Of a stretch of 28,308 nt of DNA, positions 24,211 to 28,308 are shown in pieces; within the stretch, counting starts at the first letter, position 1; the number at the start of each line of letters is the position of its first letter. The notes beneath the pieces are model-generated. The model searched no databases, had not been told where the DNA came from, and saw nothing but the letters and a program-made list of their open reading frames with translations. Both the position numbers and the translations under genes were made by a program. The stretch lies in NCBI GenBank assembly GCA_900549415.1, contig URNX01000043.1, positions 1 through 28,308 on the forward strand. The letters are read 5' to 3'. Source of the DNA: an uncultured bacterium. Its GTDB lineage: Bacteria; Verrucomicrobiota; Lentisphaeria; Victivallales; UBA1829.

Positions 24211-26120
24211 GAGATTTTCTCCTCATCCGTCAGCTCTGAGTTTTCTGCGGGAATTTGCTTCAGACAGCACTGAAACTCTTCCACGAGGATGCCGCTGCGT
24301 TTGCCGAAATCTATAAGTTTTTTGCGCTTTTCATCGGTTATGAGACGCAGCGCAATGATGATTTCATCGAATTGGTATTTTTCTTTCAGCTTCGCCAGGT
24401 CGCGGGTCGTGCCGAGAACGTCCAGTCCGTAGACATTCAGACCGCGAAGAGATGGATTGTCGTCGATGATTCCGATGATTTTCCGGTTGACCGGTTCATT
24501 TGCCACACAAGTCTGCGAGAGCAGGAACATGCGGCAGTAGAGTCCGCCGCCGTAGATGACGGTGCGGGTCAGTTTCTCCTTTCCGACGATTTCCTCCAGA
24601 CTGCGGAAACTGTAACTTTCCATGTAGTGAATGACGAAGCGTTCCATGAAAATGAATGAGCTTCCCATGAAGATGTATGCGGTGTAGAATTCGCGCATCA
24701 GGGAAATCTGGTCGCGGTTGACGCCGAAATTCCAGAGGATGAGTCCAAGCGAAATGGCAAGGACGATCACCGCGGCGAAAAAGAGCATGAGCAGCAGTTT
24801 GTAATAGCTCTTGATTCCTGCACGGAGCCAGTAGGTGCGGTAGACTCCGGAGAAAGCGAGAATCAGCGGGAAGGGGGCAATGTAGCAGAGCGCCTGCTGG
24901 AGCGAATAGGGCGAAATAAGAATGTTTCGCTGAAAGACTGTCGAGGTGATCAGGTATGCCACGGTCAGGAGTGTGCAGTCGATAACCGGATGCAGCGCTG
25001 TCAGCAGGAAATTGCGGTGCGGAAATTTGACTCCGTTGGCAATCAATTCCGCCGTATCGTAGAATTCGATCGTGGCGAAGCGGATGACGATGAAGAGAAT
25101 CACCAGCAGAACAGCGAAACTCAGGGTTTGCATGAGATTGCTGACCAGTGCCGCCGCGATCGCGCCTGTGACAAGGAGTGTGGCGAGAGCGTAGAGCAGA
25201 TAGGCGGTTTTCCGCGGATTCTGCATCTGTTCCTGAATGCGGTGATGCAGGTGGTCGTGGTCACCGGTCATAATGCCGACACCGGGTTCCTTTTTGATGT
25301 ATTTCCGGTAAAATCTGCGCAGGATGGCAAGAAAAACGTCGAAAATCGGAATGCCCATTGCGAGCAGCGGAACGAGCAGAGTCGTAACAGTCATTGCCTT
25401 TGTTGATTCCGCCATGCTGAAGTAGGCGAAGAAGAGACCGATGAACAGACTCCCCGTATCGCCCATGAAGATGGAGGCCGGCGAGAAGTTGTACCGGAGG
25501 AATCCGAGACACGCTCCGCAGAAGATGAGCATGATAATCAGCACATTCGCTTCGGTTTCGGAGATCAGAAACCAGACCGCCAGAGCAAATGCCGCGATGG
25601 AGGCGAGCCCCGCGGCAATGCCGTCCATGCCGTCGATAAGGTTGAATGCATTGGTTACACCGAGAACCCAGACAATCGTCAGCGGCAGTGAGATCCAGAT
25701 TGGAAGTTCGAATTCGAGCAGACTGTTGATTCCCGCATTGGTGAAAAACAGATAGCTTGCGACGAGGATCTGCACACAAAGTTTGAGCAGGCTCGGCAGT
25801 TCGATTTTGTCGTCGATCACTCCGAGAATAAACATGACAAGAATCGGCGGTCCCAGCTGAAGCAGAATAGGGTCTTTTCCGGCGTCCGCCGTCTGCAGAT
25901 AATAGAGCGCGGCAATCGCGGTGAACGAAAGGATGATGGCAATGCCGCCTCCGCGCGGGACCGCGTGCGCATGCTGGTGTCTTCCATGCGGGATATCGAC
26001 CATTCCGAACATCGGAAGAACCCAGATGCAGAGTTTTGTCAGCACCAGCGAGAGCGCGCCGGCCGCGAGCATGTAGCTGATGCCGGAAAGAAAAGTCATG
26101 AAAATCTGATTTTGAAACAT
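24207..26120 (-). CDS. WecA/TagO-like phosphoglycosyltransferase fused to CapD-like membrane-Rossmann module
   Basis: A 637-residue fusion. Residues 1-~345 are a polytopic undecaprenyl-phosphate HexNAc-1-P transferase of the WecA/MraY type: DIPHGRHQHAHAVPRGGG (42-59), Asp-Asp at 103-104, NLIDGMDGIAAG (160-171), FMGDTGSLFIG (218-228) and HDHLHHR (288-294). This step starts repeat-unit synthesis. Residues ~370-495 add four further membrane segments with FSGVYRTYWLRAG, and ~518-620 form a Rossmann domain (YGGGLYCRM, IIGIIDDNPSLRG, DEIIIALR), as in the N-terminal half of CapD/WbaP-type proteins (PF13727), with no sugar-transferase or dehydratase domain after it. The start at 26120 has GAGG seven bases upstream and lies two bases after the NusG-like stop. 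Confidence 0.9.
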   Translation of the reverse strand: MFQNQIFMTFLSGISYMLAAGALSLVLTKLCIWVLPMFGMVDIPHGRHQHAHAVPRGGGIAIILSFTAIAALYYLQTADAGKDPILLQLGPPILVMFILGVIDDKIELPSLLKLCVQILVASYLFFTNAGINSLLEFELPIWISLPLTIVWVLGVTNAFNLIDGMDGIAAGLASIAAFALAVWFLISETEANVLIIMLIFCGACLGFLRYNFSPASIFMGDTGSLFIGLFFAYFSMAESTKAMTVTTLLVPLLAMGIPIFDVFLAILRRFYRKYIKKEPGVGIMTGDHDHLHHRIQEQMQNPRKTAYLLYALATLLVTGAIAAALVSNLMQTLSFAVLLVILFIVIRFATIEFYDTAELIANGVKFPHRNFLLTALHPVIDCTLLTVAYLITSTVFQRNILISPYSLQQALCYIAPFPLILAFSGVYRTYWLRAGIKSYYKLLLMLFFAAVIVLAISLGLILWNFGVNRDQISLMREFYTAYIFMGSSFIFMERFVIHYMESYSFRSLEEIVGKEKLTRTVIYGGGLYCRMFLLSQTCVANEPVNRKIIGIIDDNPSLRGLNVYGLDVLGTTRDLAKLKEKYQFDEIIIALRLITDEKRKKLIDFGKRSGILVEEFQCCLKQIPAENSELTDEEKIS

Positions 26121-26122
26121 AA

Positions 26123-26680
26123 TTAAACCTCTTTTGTTATGAAATCGAGAGGGATGCATACATTCAATGAGTACGGAATCGCATCCAGCTGAACCGTGAC
26201 CTCATCATGATCGTTGAAGTGCTGAATAACGGCGCGTTCCCCTTTGAAAAAGCCGTGCGTGATGAGAACCGGATCTTTCAGGGCAAGGCTGAGAACATCC
26301 ACTTTTCGTTTCTGTGCGAGAAGTTCATATTTATGAACGGTTTGCAGATCTTTGAGCAGCTTTTCGGAATCATACGAATTCAGAAAAAAGACGCGGTTTA
26401 GAACCGAGTTGATTCTGGAGAGGTCAACCTCCCGCGGTGCCGTGGAGGCGAAGACGTATCCCGGAAACATGGGAATCATCCGGGTATAGATTCTATGCGT
26501 ATACTCCGTGGTTTTCCGGATCATTGGCAGATAGCATGGAATCCCCTGTCTGCGGAGCGCTTCATAAAGCGTTTTTTCACAGCGGGGCTTTGCGGTGAAA
26601 TACATCCATGAAGAACCTTCATGAGCAGTCAGCAGATGCTCGTGGTCAATACTTGTAGTTTGATTTTGCAAAATAGCCAA
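26123..26680 (-). CDS. NusG-like transcription antiterminator (RfaH/UpxY type), first gene of operon
   Basis: A specialised NusG paralogue of up to 185 residues. The NGN domain begins at SSWMYFTAKPRCEKTLYEAL, then GIPCYLPM, and MFPGYVFAS, all standard for the RfaH/UpxY/LoaP group; the C-terminal ~60 residues (VLITHGFFKGERAVIQHF) match a KOW domain. Such factors ride RNA polymerase and let it read through long polysaccharide operons. Being the first gene behind a structured leader fits self-recruitment to this locus. The start is uncertain: the longest frame begins with TTG at 26680 (weak GGA nearby), TTG at 26671 is possible, and an ATG at 26605 with GAAGG ten bases upstream would begin exactly in the NGN core. 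Confidence 0.9.
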   Translation of the reverse strand: MAILQNQTTSIDHEHLLTAHEGSSWMYFTAKPRCEKTLYEALRRQGIPCYLPMIRKTTEYTHRIYTRMIPMFPGYVFASTAPREVDLSRINSVLNRVFFLNSYDSEKLLKDLQTVHKYELLAQKRKVDVLSLALKDPVLITHGFFKGERAVIQHFNDHDEVTVQLDAIPYSLNVCIPLDFITKEV

Positions 26681-26946
26681 ATTCCGGGCAGTGCGAAGCA
26701 GTCGTTTTTAGGGATAGATTCCCCGAAAACGACTGCCGGTGGCGACTGCGAGTTTTATCTGTTCCCAAATGTTTGAACGACATCCCTGTATGGCGCAGCG
26801 CAGATAAAGAAGCCGCAGGAATTTTCCTGCTGTCATCTGGTTTCGGAAGATGAAATTACATTGTAAATTGCGCTGTTTAAGCGCTGCAGTTTTCCTCTCC
26901 TCTGGTTTGCTCTGCCGGGACTGCCGGAGCAATCTCCTGAATTAAT
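26681..26946 (-). promoter_or_regulatory. 5' leader of the polysaccharide operon, rich in inverted repeats
   Basis: This stretch lies between the candidate promoter and the NusG-like gene and holds no convincing gene. It contains several palindromes: GCAGGAATTTTCCTGC (26815-26830), GCGCTGTTTAAGCGC (26870-26884) and the 11-bp hairpin described separately (26698-26736). The codon phase of any frame through it is poor. A ~260-base leader is what a NusG-family antiterminator would need to be loaded onto polymerase, but no known recruitment site could be identified. Confidence 0.6.
26698..26736 (-). promoter_or_regulatory. 11-bp hairpin just upstream of antiterminator gene
   Basis: Perfect arms GCAGTCGTTTT (26698-26708) and AAAACGACTGC (26726-26736), with an inner GGG/CCC pairing (26711-26713 with 26721-26723) leaving a short loop. 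It sits 17 bases before the longest reading of the NusG-like gene. No U-run follows on either side, so it is not an ordinary terminator. It could be an RNA or non-template-DNA hairpin used for recruitment of the antiterminator, an attenuator, or a protein operator. Confidence 0.65.
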
Positions 26947-26974
26947 AATTTACACTGGATTCATGTTATTTCAA
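26947..26974 (-). promoter_or_regulatory. candidate main promoter of the polysaccharide operon
   Basis: Minus-strand TTGAAA (26969-26974) and TAAATT (26947-26952) are separated by 16 bases. An A-tract with AAAAAAA lies about 12 bases upstream of the -35 box and could act as an UP element. It falls between the guaA terminator and the operon leader, the only sensible place for the promoter. Found by eye. Confidence 0.55.
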
Positions 26975-27025
26975 GGATATAAGCTTTTTTTATAAGAAAA
27001 TAATCCTGGAATGAAAAGAGACCTC

Positions 27026-27061
27026 AAAAAAAACGGCATGGAGTCCTGAAACTCCATGCCG
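27026..27061 (-). terminator. intrinsic terminator of guaA
   Basis: A perfect 11-bp stem: CGGCATGGAGT (27034-27044) with ACTCCATGCCG (27051-27061) and a six-base loop. On the minus strand it is followed by eight T residues (27033-27026). It lies 27 bases beyond the guaA stop and insulates the polysaccharide promoter. Confidence 0.95.
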
Positions 27062-27087
27062 CAGGAAAAACTGCCCGCAGGCGAAAA

Positions 27088-28068
27088 TTATTCCCATTCA
27101 ATCGTTGCGGGTCCTTTCGGACTGAGGTCGTAGAGGACGCGGCAGACGCCAGGGACTTCATCCAGAATGCGCTGCGTGATCTTCTTGAGAAGCGCCCAGT
27201 CGAGTTCCGGAACCGTTGCGCTCATCGCATCGACGGTGTTGACCGCGCGGATGATGACCGGCCAGTCGAATACGCGTTTGCCGTCGCGGACGCCTGTGGA
27301 ACGGTAATCGGGAACGACGGTGAAGAACTGCCAGACTTTTCCGGTCAGTCCGGCTTTGTCGAATTCTTCACGCAGAATCGCATCGGATTCGCGGAGAGCT
27401 GCAAGACGGTCGCGTGTGATCGCTCCGGTGCAGCGGACTCCGAGTCCGGGACCGGGGAAGGGCTGGCGGTAGACCATATCGTCCGGAAGACCGAGGGCGG
27501 AGCCGACGACGCGGACTTCATCTTTGAAGAGCAGTTTGACGGGTTCGACGAGTTCGAACTTCAGATCTTCGGGCAGCCCGCCGACGTTGTGATGCGCCTT
27601 GACGCCTTTGCTCTCGATGATATCCGGATAGATTGTTCCCTGAGCGAGGAAATCGACGTCCTGGAGTTTGCGTGCCTCTTCTTCGAAGACGCGGATGAAT
27701 TCGCCGCCGATGATTTTGCGTTTTGTTTCCGGATCGGAGACGTCAACGAGCTTGTCGAGAAAGCGGTCGGTTGCATCGATGTAGATGAGGTTTGCGTCCA
27801 TCTGGTCGCGGAAGACCTTGATGACCTGTTCGCTTTCGCCCTTGCGCATGAGTCCGTGATTGACATGTACGCATACGAGCTGTTTTCCGATTGCCTTGAT
27901 GAGCAGCGCGGCGACGACGGAGCTGTCGACTCCACCGGAGAGGGCGAGCAGAACCTTGCGGCTGCCGACCTGTTTGCGTATGAGTTCAATCTGTTCTTTG
28001 ATGAATTGATCTGCAAGTTCTTTCGTTGTGATGCGGACCATGTTTTCGGGTCTTTTATTTGAATCCAT
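27088..28068 (-). CDS. guaA: GMP synthase ATP-pyrophosphatase subunit (no amidotransferase domain)
   Basis: A 326-residue protein equal to the C-terminal two thirds of bacterial GuaA. It has the PP-loop SGGVDSS (44-50), VHVNHGLMRKGE, KAHHNVGGLPEDLKFELVEPVKLLFKDEVR, RQPFPGPGLGVR, and the dimerisation domain ending in the typical IEWE. It converts XMP to GMP through an adenylyl intermediate in the cytoplasm. The N-terminal class I glutamine amidotransferase domain (about 200 residues in E. coli GuaA) is absent, so ammonia must come from a separate subunit as in archaea, or from free ammonia. The start at 28068 has AGGAG nine bases upstream; a frame extending to 28101 would begin inside the promoter region. 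Confidence 0.93.
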   Translation of the reverse strand: MDSNKRPENMVRITTKELADQFIKEQIELIRKQVGSRKVLLALSGGVDSSVVAALLIKAIGKQLVCVHVNHGLMRKGESEQVIKVFRDQMDANLIYIDATDRFLDKLVDVSDPETKRKIIGGEFIRVFEEEARKLQDVDFLAQGTIYPDIIESKGVKAHHNVGGLPEDLKFELVEPVKLLFKDEVRVVGSALGLPDDMVYRQPFPGPGLGVRCTGAITRDRLAALRESDAILREEFDKAGLTGKVWQFFTVVPDYRSTGVRDGKRVFDWPVIIRAVNTVDAMSATVPELDWALLKKITQRILDEVPGVCRVLYDLSPKGPATIEWE

Positions 28069-28097
28069 TGTACAGAACTCCTCTCTGTGTTTCTTGA

Positions 28098-28126
28098 ACA
28101 ATAGCCCGGCAATGAGAGGATTTCAA
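28098..28126 (-). promoter_or_regulatory. sigma-70-like promoter of guaA
   Basis: Minus-strand TTGAAA (28121-28126) and TATTGT (28098-28103) are 17 bases apart, the ideal spacing, and lie 29 bases before the guaA start. A/T tracts lie further upstream. Confidence 0.7.
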
Positions 28127-28180
28127 ATGCCGAAAGAGAAAAAAACGGAAGATTTTTTCTTAAGTTTCTGGCAGGAAGAA

Positions 28181-28210
28181 TTGCAAAAGAAAATGTTCCT
28201 TTTCCATAAT
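28181..28210 (+). promoter_or_regulatory. candidate promoter of the divergent right-edge gene
   Basis: TTGCAA (28181-28186) and CATAAT (28205-28210) with an 18-base spacer lie 17 bases before the start at 28228. No clear ribosome site is visible, so the transcript may have a very short leader. Tentative. Confidence 0.35.
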
Positions 28211-28227
28211 AAACGATTTTTTCGCTG

Positions 28228-28308
28228 ATGTCCGTCTTCCCGTTCGAATCCTTCATCCTGCTGTATTTCACCGCCCGCGAGAACCACTTCAGCCCCCGCG
28301 TCACCGCA
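28228..28308 (+). CDS. unidentified gene, 5' end only (cut by window edge)
   Basis: An open frame starting at ATG 28228 runs off the window after 27 codons (MSVFPFESFILLYFTAREN, then HFSPRVTA). Twenty of its codons end in C and four more in G, the strong bias of real genes in this window, and an in-frame stop at 28210 makes 28228 the only ATG. Too short to assign a family; the opening is moderately hydrophobic but has no clear signal peptide. Confidence 0.55.
   Translation, partial: MSVFPFESFILLYFTARENHFSPRVTA

Noticed and set aside
26708..26932. 74-codon minus-strand frame in the operon leader
   Set aside because: It has a TTG start with AGGAG too close, poor codon phase, and runs through the palindromes and hairpin of the leader. 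Better explained as non-coding.
26681..26940. JUMPStart/ops element of the E. coli RfaH type in the leader
   Set aside because: No GGCGGTAG-like core was found on the minus strand; only unrelated repeats of GCAGTCG.
28028..28228. 66-codon plus-strand frame over the guaA start and promoter
   Set aside because: It is antisense to guaA at its start and crosses the AT-rich divergent promoter region, with no ribosome site.
1..28308. tRNA or rRNA genes, CRISPR arrays, insertion sequences, phage genes
   Set aside because: None were seen: coding genes fill nearly all the window, and the few gaps hold only promoters, hairpins and a leader.

Overview
The window carries one long minus-strand gene cluster for a cell-surface polysaccharide, about 25 kb and 22 genes (26680 down to 1767), flanked by unrelated genes. 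The DNA is moderately GC-rich with a strong G/C third-codon bias, and genes are packed with many 4-base ATGA start/stop overlaps. The lipid-linked WecA/Wzx/Wzy chemistry and a lipobox protein point to a Gram-negative bacterium. Several traits (a PD-(D/E)XK/AAA protein family that is often expanded, a specialised NusG at the head of the locus, a GMP synthase ATPase subunit without its amidotransferase domain, and the style of the proteins) suggest Lentisphaerota (Victivallis-like) or a related PVC/Bacteroidota lineage. That placement is an inference from style, not a database result.

Left edge (1-1742, plus strand): a short AsmA/DUF748-like membrane-anchored protein and an alpha/beta hydrolase form a two-gene unit. 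It ends at a 13-bp perfect hairpin that probably terminates transcription from both sides.

Polysaccharide operon (transcribed right to left): a promoter near 26950-26974, a ~260-nt structured leader with an 11-bp hairpin, and then a NusG/RfaH/UpxY-type antiterminator. Next come an initiating WecA-like phosphoglycosyltransferase fused to a CapD-like membrane/Rossmann module, WbpO and WbpP (UDP-GlcNAc to UDP-GalNAcA), a fused nucleotidyltransferase/GHMP sugar kinase, Gmd and Fcl (GDP-L-fucose) and a Wzx flippase. After an 82-bp gap with its own promoter come an AAA-ATPase/PD-(D/E)XK protein, an iron-sulfur F420-hydrogenase-beta-like protein, a polysaccharide pyruvyl transferase, a GT4 transferase, a Wzy polymerase and an O-acetyltransferase. 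A GT-C (PMT/ArnT-like) transferase follows, split over two overlapping frames, then two more GT4 enzymes, a GT-A-like protein, another GT4, a second O-acetyltransferase, a WecG/TagA transferase and a terminal lipoprotein. Together they predict an undecaprenyl-linked, Wzx/Wzy-assembled acidic heteropolysaccharide with a HexNAc-1-P reducing end, GalNAcA, L-fucose, pyruvate ketals and O-acetyl groups. No chain-length (Wzz), export (Wza/Wzc) or ligase (WaaL) gene is recognisable here.

Right edge: guaA-type GMP synthase ATPase subunit (minus strand) with a clear promoter and a textbook intrinsic terminator. Divergent from it, the first 27 codons of a plus-strand gene run off the window. No RNA genes, CRISPR arrays, insertion sequences or phage genes were seen.
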